In this document: positions 17,664 to 26,753 of the stretch, in pieces | Numbering within the stretch: the first letter of the stretch is position 1 | Layout: every line of letters begins with the position of its first letter | NCBI GenBank assembly: GCA_905182865.1 | Contig: CAJJCY010000004.1 | Coordinates: 124,001 to 188,000, forward strand | Length of the DNA: 64,000 nucleotides | Source: an uncultured SAR324 cluster bacterium | Lineage (GTDB): Bacteria > SAR324 > NAC60-12 | Reading direction: 5' to 3' | Notes under the pieces: generated by a model | The model's database searches: none | What the model saw: only the letters and a program-made list of their open reading frames with translations | What the model was told of the DNA's origin: nothing | Made by a program: the position numbers and the translations under genes

Positions 17664-19236
17664 TTAGGTTTCCATTAAGAAAGTCTTTTGTTTCATCTTC
17701 TTTCTAGGTAAACGCACAGGAAATTGTTCCCGAATTTTTTCATCAATCTTCTCATCCCAATTTTTTGGAAAGTGTGAATCCAAAGTATCCTGAACTATTT
17801 TTCGTGCGCGTTGCACCACATCAGTTGACCCTTGTTCGATCCAGTTATTGATGTTTTCTCGATCACCAACGATAGGATAAAGATAATCGGATTGCATTCT
17901 GTTCAATGTTTGCTCATGTCCTAAATAATGCCCAGGGCCTTCCAAACAAACTTCGCGAATCGGATCAAGGGCCAGTGTTTCGTCATTGACTTCAATTCCA
18001 CGCACAGTACGATTGATTGCGCCGAGCATATCGTTGTCGATTACATAACTTTCAGGACAACAGCCTAACAAACTTGCCTGCATTCCAGCAGATTCGTACA
18101 CCATATTTGCTCCAGAATGTGCTGCTAGTGAAACAGTGTATCCTTTTTCGTATCCTGATTGTGCATCAGGAATTTTAGAGTCCGTCATACCTGCAGCAAT
18201 TCCCGGGCAAATCGTAATAGCGGTGCATCTGGGCGCAGCCCGCCGTCAGCAAAGCCTGTTCGCCACTGCCGCCTGACATCGCACCGGTGCGCAGGTCGCT
18301 GACAAAAGGCCATGTGCCAAAAATTGCAGGTGCGCCTTCTTGAATTGCATTGACATAAACAAACCCGGCCAAAACTTCGGCAACCTCCTGCACAATGCTA
18401 CTTGCCAAAGTTGCTGGTGCAGTCGCTCCCGCTTGTCCGGCAGAAAGCAATAAAATCGGCATTCCACCACGAACTCCAGCTTCCAAACAAGCGCTAGCAT
18501 CTTCGGCAAATTTCAAAGGAGGTACCACAAAACAACACGACATACTTACAAAAGGCCGTTCCCGCCAAGCTGTTTCACTTCCGGAAATCAAATGTAACAT
18601 TTGTATTGCTTCATTGACTGTTTCCGGGAAAGAAAAACTCGTTCCCACATGCTTTTGTGTTCCGGAAATAGAAGCGTAACAAGTGTTAAAATCCATTTCT
18701 CGAATATCTTCCAAATCCCGGCACACCATAGACCTTTGGAAAAAATGGATGTGCTCCAAAGTATCACAAAGCCGTGCAATATCATAAAGATCTGCAACTG
18801 TAGATTCACGATATTCACGGCTGATAGGATCAACAATATGCACTGCGGCACCTGCTGTGCCGAAATAAACTCTTTGCCCACTCAATTGAATATCGTGTTT
18901 CGGAATCGCCCCATAAAGTGTGATGTTGCGTCCGGCTTTTTTCAAACTATCTTCCACAACCTGACGAGGAAACAATAAGCGTCCATTCTCGGCAACTGTG
19001 CAGCCAACAGCTATGCAAGCTTCAATGCATGAAGGAATGGGTTGCCCTAAACCGATTGTTTCCAAAACTTGTAAAACTGCTTCATGAATACGAGGTAAAT
19101 CCGACTCATTCAAAGGCTTATAGAGTCCACCTTCCAGTCCCGGACGGACAGGTTTCATATTATCAGGAAGTTCAGCTGCCCTTTTTGCTTTGCGGGAATT
19201 TCTGCCTCCCATCCGGGTGCCTCCATTTTTTGCCAT
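17664..19236 (-). CDS. MttB-family methylamine:corrinoid methyltransferase, copy 2, one frameshift
   Basis: Second non-pyrrolysine MttB paralog. The first frame runs from the ATG at 19236 (basic start MAKNGGTRMGGRNSRKAKR) through GRNITLYGAIPKHDIQLSG, YFGTAGAAVHIVDPISREYR, FQRSMVCRDLEDIREMD and APAIFGTWPFVSDLRTGAMSGGSG. It breaks at 18201-18207, where CCCGGG carries one G too many. The sequence then resumes as MTDSKIPDAQSGYEKG and LDPIREVCLEGPGHYLGHEQTL to 17664. Corrected length is about 523 residues, normal for the family. It groups with the DMGDH-like gene downstream. It is clearly diverged from copies 1 and 3, so a different quaternary amine substrate is plausible. Confidence 0.9.
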
Positions 19237-19419
19237 TTTGTTTCTCCTCAGGGGTTTATAACCAGGACTTGCCGAAAGATAATATTATTAAATTGATGTT
19301 GTCAACTGCAGGTTGTTTTCTGAAAAAGTATGAAAGCTCTGCGCCTTTATTGATTGAGTCTCTTTTACAGCAAGGTAACTTCACGAAAATAATAGTTGTG
19401 CTTCTTTCTATTCTTCTAC

Positions 19420-19530
19420 TTTGTCATTTCGGGCGAAACGAAGCATAGGCCAGTAATCCAGGTGGAATTATTCAAAACTTGTATTCAAACCGAAAGGTGC
19501 TGGATCCTGGATCAAGTCTGGGATGACAAA
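19420..19530. repeat. Dispersed imperfect palindromic repeat, copy 1
   Basis: The segment opens with TTTGTCATTTCGGGCGAA and closes with CTGGGATGACAAAA, giving terminal inverted arms (TTTGTCAT/ATGACAAA). It contains inner blocks CCAGTAATCCAGG and TGGATCCTGGATC. A related element is at 48972-49085. Such GTCATTCC...GGAATGAC elements are common intergenic repeats in marine and other bacteria. It lies in the 385-base gap between mttB copy 2 and the RACo-like gene; no gene is seen in that gap. Confidence 0.6.
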
Positions 19531-19621
19531 AGAAATATTATTTCAGTAAACCATACACTAATTAATATTTTTGCAAAACACTATTATTAAGCTTCAACTG
19601 TACACTGTAAACTAAAGATAA

Positions 19622-21658
19622 TTAATTTTTTCTACGCCGGCGTTTTTTACGAATATTTTCAGTATCAGTCTGGTTTTGCATGTTCTTTTCGTCTGGAAGT
19701 TCAACGGCCTTTGCCAGGTTCGGGAAGGAATCAGTTTTGTGCGGAAAAGCCATGGCATTTACAAAGTGCTCCTGAAATTTGGATTCAACGGCAGTTTCCA
19801 CTTTTTCAACCTTCCGCACTACTTCTTCTATTTCCTTGCGGGATTCGTAATTGAGCAAGGCAATTCTAGCACCGGTTCCGGCCGCATTACCAGCGGAACT
19901 GACCTGTAGCAAATCACAATCCGGTATCAGTCCCAGGACCATTGCGTATTTCACGTCAATGTGACTGCCGAATGCCCCGGCTAAACGGATACGGTCTATA
20001 ATTTTTACTTTCAGGTGTTCCATCAACAAACGGATTCCTGCATAGAGTGCTGCTTTGGCCAGTTGGACAGCTCGGACATCATTTTGGGTGACATGAATTT
20101 CCTGATCCCCCTTATGTAAAACATAAGAAAATGTACGTCCATCTGCAACGACTCTTGGGGTTTTTTCTGCGGTATATCCATGAATGACTCCGTCTGTACT
20201 GAGGATTCCTGATAAATACATTTCAGCAATGACTTCAATAATTCCTGAACCGCAGATACCGGTGACACCAATCTTTTTACTGGCTTTAGCAAAACCGGTT
20301 TCATTTGACCATAAATCACAGCCGATGATTTGAAAGTGTGGTTCCAAAGTTTCACGGTCTATGCGAACCCGCTCAATCGCACCCGGAGCGGCCCGTTGTC
20401 CGCAAGAAATTTGAGCCCCCTCAAAAGCAGGGCCTGTAGGACTTGATGCAGCCAACAAACGCTCATTGTTACCCAAAACAATTTCTGCATTTGTACCAAT
20501 ATCTACTAGCAGTGTTATTGCTTCTCGCTGATATGGTGCTTCAGAAAGAATCATTCCTGCAGTGTCTGCTCCAACATGACCTGCGATGCACGGTAAAACA
20601 TAACATCGCGTGTTAGTATGTAGCGTTAAGTTTAAATCCCTGGCTCGAACTCTTACACTTTCATCGGTGGCCAGAGCAAATGGTGCCCCACCTAGTTCTA
20701 CTGGATCAATACCGAGCAGAAGGTGATGCATAATCGGATTGGCCACTAGGGTTATCTCTAGAATATCCTCAACCGCACCTTTAACCTGTTTAGCGACATT
20801 GGCAAACAGGTCATTTAACGCACCACGAATACTGGCGGTCATCTCTGCAGCGCCTTCAGGGTGCATCATCACGTAGGAAACGCGACTCATTAGATCTTCA
20901 CCAAAGCGTATTTGTGGATTCATCACTCCGGCAGAAGCCAGTACCTCACCGGTTCTGAGATTGCAGAGGTGAGCCGCCACTGTGGTTGATCCGACATCTA
21001 CGGCCAGGCCGCATAATGATTCTCTAAAGCCGGGATATACCGCGATTACCTGTCCCAGATAATCCACAGCTACAGTAACTTTCCAGTTACCTTCTCTCAA
21101 CTCCCTTTGCAATGACAACAGCATTCCGGGACCAAAGCGTAAATTCTTGAGTTGCCACTCTCGTTCAAGAGCTTCACGCAAACGACGTAAATCTCCAGAA
21201 GGATCATACATATTCGGCTCCCAGACTTCGACGTAATGTAACTGTACTGGAGGAATGATTTCAATATCAAAGGCTTCTGCATCCTTGCGGATAATTTGCT
21301 GATGTACCTGACTGTCAGGTGGTACATCAATCACACAATCAGCTAATATTTTGGTTGCACAACTAAGTCTTCTGCCTTCTGCAAGTGTTTTTTTGGGACG
21401 CTCTGCATATGCTTTCTCAGTTTCACAAAGTGGCGAGATATTTTCTGCTTTGGAATTAATTCTGTGTTTGGGGAATTCTCCTTTAGCTTGCACAATCTGG
21501 CAACGCCCGCAAATTCCGCGACCTCCACAAACCGAATCAATGTCGACCCCTAAATTTTGTGCGGCCTGTAATACAGAAGTCCCTATTGGAAAATATCCAC
21601 GTTTTCCTGAGGGAGTAAAAACAACTCGTGCTTCACTAACTTTTGAGGAAAGAGGCAT
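19622..21658 (-). CDS. RACo-like corrinoid reactivation protein (2Fe-2S plus ASKHA/DUF4445 ATPase)
   Basis: The 678-residue protein has an N-terminal ferredoxin domain with CGGRGICGRC (C44, C50, C53) and a fourth Cys in RRLSCATKIL. A linker follows, then a large ASKHA-fold ATPase region (LAVDVGSTTVAAHLCNL, LLVDIGTNAEIVLGN, SPTGPAFEGAQISCG, GVTGICGSGIIEVIAEMY, LAGAFGSHID). This is the architecture of reductive activators of corrinoid proteins. They return accidentally oxidised Co(II) to Co(I) using ATP. The C-terminus adds a basic tail (KKRRRRKN). Its presence supports active use of the MttB/corrinoid system. It is followed upstream by metF, 46 bases away. Confidence 0.93.
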   Translation of the reverse strand: MPLSSKVSEARVVFTPSGKRGYFPIGTSVLQAAQNLGVDIDSVCGGRGICGRCQIVQAKGEFPKHRINSKAENISPLCETEKAYAERPKKTLAEGRRLSCATKILADCVIDVPPDSQVHQQIIRKDAEAFDIEIIPPVQLHYVEVWEPNMYDPSGDLRRLREALEREWQLKNLRFGPGMLLSLQRELREGNWKVTVAVDYLGQVIAVYPGFRESLCGLAVDVGSTTVAAHLCNLRTGEVLASAGVMNPQIRFGEDLMSRVSYVMMHPEGAAEMTASIRGALNDLFANVAKQVKGAVEDILEITLVANPIMHHLLLGIDPVELGGAPFALATDESVRVRARDLNLTLHTNTRCYVLPCIAGHVGADTAGMILSEAPYQREAITLLVDIGTNAEIVLGNNERLLAASSPTGPAFEGAQISCGQRAAPGAIERVRIDRETLEPHFQIIGCDLWSNETGFAKASKKIGVTGICGSGIIEVIAEMYLSGILSTDGVIHGYTAEKTPRVVADGRTFSYVLHKGDQEIHVTQNDVRAVQLAKAALYAGIRLLMEHLKVKIIDRIRLAGAFGSHIDVKYAMVLGLIPDCDLLQVSSAGNAAGTGARIALLNYESRKEIEEVVRKVEKVETAVESKFQEHFVNAMAFPHKTDSFPNLAKAVELPDEKNMQNQTDTENIRKKRRRRKN

Positions 21659-21704
21659 GTAAAGGTTTCAGTTTTGAGACTTAGAGGCCGGTCCTGACAT
21701 GCCT

Positions 21705-22574
21705 CTAGTTATTAATACTTTGACATTCAATGAGCCAGGCAGCAGATTTGGCGATTCCACCAAAAGGATAAAGGTGGAGTTGATCGTAGCCACTCAGTTC
21801 CGAAATTATTTTGTCCGGTTTATTGACAAACATTAATTTGCTGATGTTCAATCCTTGCTTACGTAAAACCTGAGTCGAAGCCTTGACACCGCAGACCTTG
21901 GCAAAACGTATTAATGATTTGACTGTCGATGGACCAGGAACTCCAATATGAATTGGATTACTGACTCCCTTTTCTCGCAGATCTGAAATCCAGTTGTTTG
22001 TTTTTTTCGCATCAAGGGACCATTGTGTAACAATGCGGGATGAAAATTCACGCTCTTTGGTCCACTGAAGTTTTTCCAGCATGTGATACTCAGATTTTGG
22101 ATCATCCGGATTGCCTTCTGGGTGTCCGGCAAAGTCAAAAGAATTGATTCCATATTCTGCAAATAAGCCGGTTTTTAACAAATCCATCACAGAAGCATAT
22201 TTACCAGCTGGTTCAGTTACTCCGCCTCCAATCAATAAAACTCGTTTTATACCTGCATCCTGGAGTCCAGAGAGGCATATTTCCAACACTTCAGGACCGG
22301 AAAAACTACGGGCTGCAATATGTGGAATTGCCTGTTTCCCTGCCGCTTGAATTACATTTGCTGCTTCAATAGTATCCCGACAATTTGCACCTGGAATCAT
22401 GGTAATATAGACTTCGTTTACAAACTCTGGAATCAACGAAACTTCACTAATATTTTGAGGTAAAATTTCCATTGACCAGGTAGTCTTTTGCCTTACGCTG
22501 TTTTGAGAATCGCCGGTTGATTTAATAAACATTTTGTTTTCTAAGGAGTCAGATTCTCCAAAAAGTACTTTCAT
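21705..22574 (-). CDS. metF: Methylenetetrahydrofolate reductase family protein
   Basis: A 289-residue FAD-dependent TIM-barrel protein that interconverts methyl-THF and methylene-THF. SMEILPQNI near residue 34 carries the family active-site Glu. IPGANCRDTIEAANVIQAAG, AIPHIAARSFSG and GIKRVLLIGGGVTEPAGKY fill the positions of the folate and FAD-binding strands. The sequence is divergent from biosynthetic MetF. That fits the set found beside MttB/corrinoid genes, where the enzyme likely runs oxidatively (methyl-THF to methylene-THF). The ATG at 22574 is next to the regulatory copy B. It probably heads an operon with the RACo-like gene. Confidence 0.85.
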   Translation of the reverse strand: MKVLFGESDSLENKMFIKSTGDSQNSVRQKTTWSMEILPQNISEVSLIPEFVNEVYITMIPGANCRDTIEAANVIQAAGKQAIPHIAARSFSGPEVLEICLSGLQDAGIKRVLLIGGGVTEPAGKYASVMDLLKTGLFAEYGINSFDFAGHPEGNPDDPKSEYHMLEKLQWTKEREFSSRIVTQWSLDAKKTNNWISDLREKGVSNPIHIGVPGPSTVKSLIRFAKVCGVKASTQVLRKQGLNISKLMFVNKPDKIISELSGYDQLHLYPFGGIAKSAAWLIECQSINN

Positions 22575-22643
22575 ATCTTCTACTTTGCTAATTATAGTTT
22601 AGAGATAACAGGATTTTCTAAATTAGAATGTACGCAAATAATT

Positions 22644-22945
22644 GCATACGCAATGCCAAGTTATAAATAACTGATAATATTAAATAATAATAAAATAAAT
22701 TATAAAATAAGAACTAATAGTTCTGTTTATTATAAGTTCCAATGAGCTCTTTAGATAATCTGGAGTCAATAAAAAAATAAATAATGTTAAATAAATAATA
22801 ACATTAAATTACAGTAAGATAAAAATGATTAGTTTTAAAAATAATTGAAAACAATAGATGGAATAAAAACAGAACTATTAGTACCATTAAAACTAAAAAT
22901 AAGAATATTAAATTCCGATTCATTAAAAAGCTATTAGTTACGACT
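22644..22945. promoter_or_regulatory. Duplicated intergenic regulatory region, copy B, with GAAC-N5-GTTC inverted repeats
   Basis: Counterpart of 11055-11360. The GCATAC...ATGCCAA...TATAAA block is at 22644-22667. A perfect inverted repeat AGAAC-TAATA-GTTCT is at 22710-22724, again 66 bases from the block start. A decayed copy GAAC-TATTA-GTAC is at 22872-22884, followed by ATAAGAATATTAAATTCCGAT. The remaining 940-base gap between metF (-) and the betaine-binding protein gene (+) is AT-rich. A shared regulator controlling both divergent pairs is inferred. Confidence 0.55.
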
Positions 22946-23100
22946 TTACGTTATTTTGAAGAAGTTATTGCTTGGTATAGTTAATGGTAATTAGTTTTAG
23001 TGTAAGTGGATATTTACTATTATTCAATTTGCTACTAAGCAGGTATTACACAGTCTTAAGTAGCTTTATTAACAGAAACAAATATAGGAGGAGTCATGGA

Positions 23101-23232
23101 ATGGAGATATTTGTCTGCAATTTGACTGGAAATTTTATGTCGGGTATAAATTTGCTTCAAAGACGAGATATCACTGTCAAAGAACTACTCGATTTTACCG
23201 TTATATTGGTTACAGAAAAAGTGCCAATATAA
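23101..23232 (+). CDS. Small ORF after a strong ribosome site, possibly an amidase N-terminal remnant
   Basis: AGGAGGAG at 23086-23092 precedes two nearby ATGs: 23096 (9 codons) and 23101 (43 codons). The 43-residue product contains NLLQRRDITVKELLDF, which resembles the first helix of amidase-signature enzymes but stops at 23232. It may be a truncated gene remnant, a leader peptide or chance. There is no other support. Confidence 0.25.
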   Translation: MEIFVCNLTGNFMSGINLLQRRDITVKELLDFTVILVTEKVPI

Positions 23233-23288
23233 AGTAGTCCATGAGCACTGGCAATGGTATTTCATTTCTAAAAAAATTACAAAAAACC

Positions 23289-23318
23289 TTGACACCTCAA
23301 TTTACAATGCTGTAAGGT
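23289..23318 (+). promoter_or_regulatory. Possible sigma-70 promoter upstream of the betaine-binding protein gene
   Basis: TTGACA at 23289-23294 with TAAGGT at 23313-23318 (18-base spacer). The -35 is consensus and the -10 is poor. It lies about 200 bases before the ATG at 23519, whose ribosome site is TAAGGAG. There is no experimental or comparative support. Confidence 0.3.
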
Positions 23319-23518
23319 GTTTCGTTTAAGTATCCGTGTAGTTGTGCTGGATTCTACTGGTTTTGATCAGGCTAAGGCTATTATAGGCCGGAAACATGAT
23401 AGCGAACCGGAAAAATTCTGCAGTATTATCAAGTGATCAATGAAGATTGCTTGGATTTTCGATCGAGTTGTTGCACACGGTTCAGCAGTTCGATTAACCT
23501 TAAGTAAGGAGTTGTTTT

Positions 23519-24568
23519 ATGTCTTTTGAGATTGAAACACTACAAAACAAACAAAGTTTGTTGAAACGTATGATTCGACATACCTTGTTATTAACATTAG
23601 TATTGATGGCCTCCATGGTTATCACTGGAACATCTTTTGCTGCCTGTGGATCTCTGACTATGGCAGAAATGAATTGGGCCTCAGCCCAATTGATGGCTCA
23701 AGTTGATAAAGTTATTCTTGAAAAAGGATATGGATGTGAAGTTGAACTTGTTTCTGGAGCAACAATGCCAACCTTTGCGTCAATGGACGAAAAGGGGAAA
23801 CCTGATGTAGCTGCGGAGCAGTGGGCTAACGCAATGGCTGACCTAGTTGATAGTGCCGTTGGTGCAGGTCGTTTACATATTGGTAATATAGCTCCAATGT
23901 CAGGTCTTGGTGAAGGTTGGTGGGTTTTACCTGCTACACTTGATGCACATCCAGAGTTAACTTCAGCTGAAGCAATTCTAGCGCGTCCAGATTTATTCCC
24001 AGACAAAGAAGATCCTTCTATGGGTGCTTTCCATGGTTGCCCTGCAGGTTGGGGTTGTCAACTATCAAACCAAGCTCTTTACGACGCTTTTGATATGGAA
24101 GCCAAAGGTTGGAAACTAATTGATCCAGGTTCAGCTGCTGGACTTGACGGTTCAATTGCAAAAGCATCAGAAAGTGGTGATAACTGGTTCGGTTACTACT
24201 GGAACCCAACATCATTAGTTGGTAAATATGACATGCAAGCTATCGATATGGGCTCTTATGCTGGTGATGATAACTGGGTGGGTTGTGTTGCTGTAGCTAG
24301 CACTGGTTGTGAGCCTTCATCTTGGATTAATTCACGTGTTAATACACTGCTAAGTGACAACATGTATTACAACGGACCATCTGAAGCGATGAAGTATTTC
24401 ACAGCTCGCACATGGCCTGGTTCTGTAATGAATCAAATGTTAGTCTGGATGGAAGACACTGGAGGCACAGGTGCGGACGCTTCTGTTGAATTCCTATCTT
24501 CACATGGAGACGTATGGAAGGCTTGGGTCAGTGCTGATGTCGCTGCCTCAGTAGAAGCTTCTCTATAA
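23519..24568 (+). CDS. Glycine betaine/proline-type ABC transporter substrate-binding protein
   Basis: A periplasmic OpuAC/ProX-family binding protein of 349 residues. A long charged N-terminus is followed by the hydrophobic segment HTLLLTLVLMASMVITGTSFA, with likely signal cleavage after Ala before ACGSL. The mature part starts LTMAEMNWASAQLMAQVDKVIL, as in quaternary-amine binders. It is rich in Trp/Tyr that could form the aromatic cage (GLGEGWWVLPATL, NWFGYYWNPTSLVGKYDM). It also has Cys pairs (FHGCPAGWGCQL, VGCVAVASTGCEP). TAAGGAG precedes the ATG. A terminator-like hairpin separates it from the permease gene, so binding protein is probably made in excess. Confidence 0.9.
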   Translation: MSFEIETLQNKQSLLKRMIRHTLLLTLVLMASMVITGTSFAACGSLTMAEMNWASAQLMAQVDKVILEKGYGCEVELVSGATMPTFASMDEKGKPDVAAEQWANAMADLVDSAVGAGRLHIGNIAPMSGLGEGWWVLPATLDAHPELTSAEAILARPDLFPDKEDPSMGAFHGCPAGWGCQLSNQALYDAFDMEAKGWKLIDPGSAAGLDGSIAKASESGDNWFGYYWNPTSLVGKYDMQAIDMGSYAGDDNWVGCVAVASTGCEPSSWINSRVNTLLSDNMYYNGPSEAMKYFTARTWPGSVMNQMLVWMEDTGGTGADASVEFLSSHGDVWKAWVSADVAASVEASL

Positions 24569-24623
24569 AGTTTCTAAGAAATTAGTAAAACTATTAAGTT
24601 TTGCTAGTTTCAAATAAATACAG

Positions 24624-24658
24624 ATTGCCCGTAGATTTTTAATTGCGGGCAATTTTTA
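24624..24658 (+). terminator. Intrinsic terminator/attenuator after the binding-protein gene
   Basis: ATTGCCCG at 24624-24631 pairs with CGGGCAAT at 24646-24653, followed by TTTTAT. It lies 56 bases after the binding-protein stop and before the permease gene. It probably gives partial termination and higher expression of the first gene. Confidence 0.75.
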
Positions 24659-24716
24659 TGATTAAAGAGTAAACATTAGTCTTCAATCATAAAAATTATT
24701 TTTCTAGTGTCTCATT

Positions 24717-25505
24717 TTGTTTGACAGGTTTTTCTTTGATCCACTAATGTATTTTATGGTGTGGTTCGAAAAACTACTCATGGCCGCACCCTGGCCAATT
24801 ATGATTTTAATCTTTGCGATCTTGGCTTGGCTTGGCGCTCGCAGTATTGGTATCGTTATTGGCACCATTGTATCGTTTTTGGCGATTGGGTATTTTGGCA
24901 TGTGGGAAGATACTATGGCCACCGTGGCCATTATTTCTGTGGCGACTTTCTTGTGCATTGGTTTGGGAATCCCTCTGGGGATTTTAATGTCCCGTTCCAA
25001 TCGTGTGCAGGCAGGGGTCACTCCAGTGCTAGATATCATGCAAACTATTCCCAGTTTTGTATATTTAATCCCAGTGGTAATGTTGCTGGGTATTGGCAAG
25101 GTACCTGGCCTGATTGCTGTTTGTATTTATGCCTTACCCCCCATTGTGCGACTCACCAACTTGGGCATCCGTTTGGTCGATAAAGAGGTGCTTGAAGCTG
25201 CCGAAGCCTTTGGTTCTAACTATCGCCAGAAATTATTTGATGTTCAAATTCCTTTGGCGTTACCTAATATCTTTGCAGGGGTAAACCAAACTATTATGAT
25301 GGCTTTGGCCATGGTGGTTATTGCCTCAATGATCGGTGTTAAAGGTTTAGGAGTTCCCGTACTACGAGCGGTTTCTAATCAGTACTTGGCATTAGGTCTG
25401 ATGAATGGACTAGCCATTGTAGCTTTGGCCGTTATATTTGACCGAGTTTCACAAGAGTACGGCAAACGGTTGCAAAAGCACCGTCAAGGAGGTCACGGTG
25501 TCTGA
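24717..25505 (+). CDS. Glycine betaine/proline-type ABC transporter permease, short N-terminus
   Basis: ProW-family inner-membrane subunit. Helices include MILIFAILAWLGARSIGIVIG and ATVAIISVATFLCIGLGIPLGIL. The DMQTIPSFVYLIPVVMLLGIGKVPG segment and the EAA loop (EVLEAAEAFGSNYRQKLFDVQIPLALPNIFAG) contact the ATPase. The reading frame opens at a TTG (24717), with an ATG at 24747; neither has a clear ribosome site. Relatives carry about 30-45 extra residues before FFDPLMYFMVWFEKLL, so the 5' end may be truncated or carry an error. The gene overlaps the ATPase start by 8 bases (translational coupling). Confidence 0.88.
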   Translation: MFDRFFFDPLMYFMVWFEKLLMAAPWPIMILIFAILAWLGARSIGIVIGTIVSFLAIGYFGMWEDTMATVAIISVATFLCIGLGIPLGILMSRSNRVQAGVTPVLDIMQTIPSFVYLIPVVMLLGIGKVPGLIAVCIYALPPIVRLTNLGIRLVDKEVLEAAEAFGSNYRQKLFDVQIPLALPNIFAGVNQTIMMALAMVVIASMIGVKGLGVPVLRAVSNQYLALGLMNGLAIVALAVIFDRVSQEYGKRLQKHRQGGHGV

Positions 25506-26545
25506 TGTTAAGGTTTCGATTAAGAACCTATATAAGATTTTTGGTTCAAATCCCAAATCTGCGCTTGAGAAAGTCAAAGCGGGTATGGAGAAAGAAGAAT
25601 TACTTGCCCAGACTGATCATGTTTTAGGGCTCCAGGATATTTCAATCGATATTCGCGAAAGCGCCATAACAGTGGTAATGGGACTGTCTGGATCTGGAAA
25701 ATCGACACTTATTCGCCACATAAATAGGTTAATTGAGCCAACTGATGGACAAGTTTTGATAGATAATGAAGATGCCCTGTTGTTGGGACCGGAGGCATTG
25801 CGTGAAAAGCGTCGGACCGATCTGGCTATGGTTTTCCAAAAATTTGCACTACTTCCTCATCATACGATCGTGGAGAATGTAAGTTACGGGTTGACTATTC
25901 AAAACGTCCCAAAGCAGGAAGCTGCAGAAAGAAGTCAGCAATGGATCGACAAGGTTGGTCTGGCAGGGTACGAAAAACATTATCCAAATCAACTTTCCGG
26001 AGGTATGCAACAGCGTGTTGGTCTCGCGCGAGCTCTTGCTACTGATGCTGAAATACTTCTTCATGGATGAAGCTTTCTCTGCTTTAGATCCCCTTACAAA
26101 CCATTGCATGCAGGACGTGCTGCTGAGAGTGCAGGAAGAACTTCATAAAACAATTGTTTTTATCACTCACGATCTTGATGAGGCACTGCGAATAGGAGAA
26201 AATATTGCAATTCTCCGTGATGGACTTGTCGTTCAAAAAGGAACTCCCCAGGAGATAGTTCTGAATCCTGCTGATAAATATGTGACTGATTTCATCAAAG
26301 ACATAAATCGTGGTCGCGTAGTCCAAGTTTCATCCATTATGGATAGCAAGAAATTGAAAAACGGACCTGAAATCGAAAGTAACATGATCCTCGAAGATGC
26401 GCTCCAGATTATTTCAAATGCTGAGGTAAGCGAAGCAATCGTTACAGAAAATGGCAAAAACATTGGTTCAGTTAAACTTGGCAGGATGATTTCCGCTATA
26501 GCAAGGCCAAGCGAAAAAACTGGGCAGATCACCAATTACCGCTAA
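25498..26545 (+). CDS. Glycine betaine/proline-type ABC transporter ATPase, one frameshift
   Basis: ProV-type ATPase energising uptake. The GTG at 25498 follows AAGGAGG. Walker A is VMGLSGSGKSTLIRH, then the Q-loop FQKFALLPHHTI and signature LSGGMQQRVGLARALA. At about 26057-26063 (CTTCTTCATGGATG) one extra base breaks the frame inside Walker B. Removing it gives EILLMDEAFSALDPL, followed by the H-loop FITHDLDEAL. The C-terminal domain to 26545 (MILEDALQIISNAEVSEAIV) looks like the CBS region of ProV. Corrected length is about 348 residues. The insertion splits an otherwise normal gene, so error is likely. Confidence 0.88.
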
Positions 26546-26753
26546 ATTTTCAACCTTTCTTTGAAAAAAGATTAAAAAAACCTCTTTTTTTAATTGACTT
26601 TTTGCAGTATATTACCTTTCCGTTTCCAAACAGACTTTCTGGAATAAGTTGGCAACCTTTCCACAGAGTATCCGTTTGCAGGCGGTGATTCCGGAAGATC
26701 GTAAAGTGGAAGTGTCGTGTGTGCCGGAACGTTCGGTGCAGGTATCTCCATTT

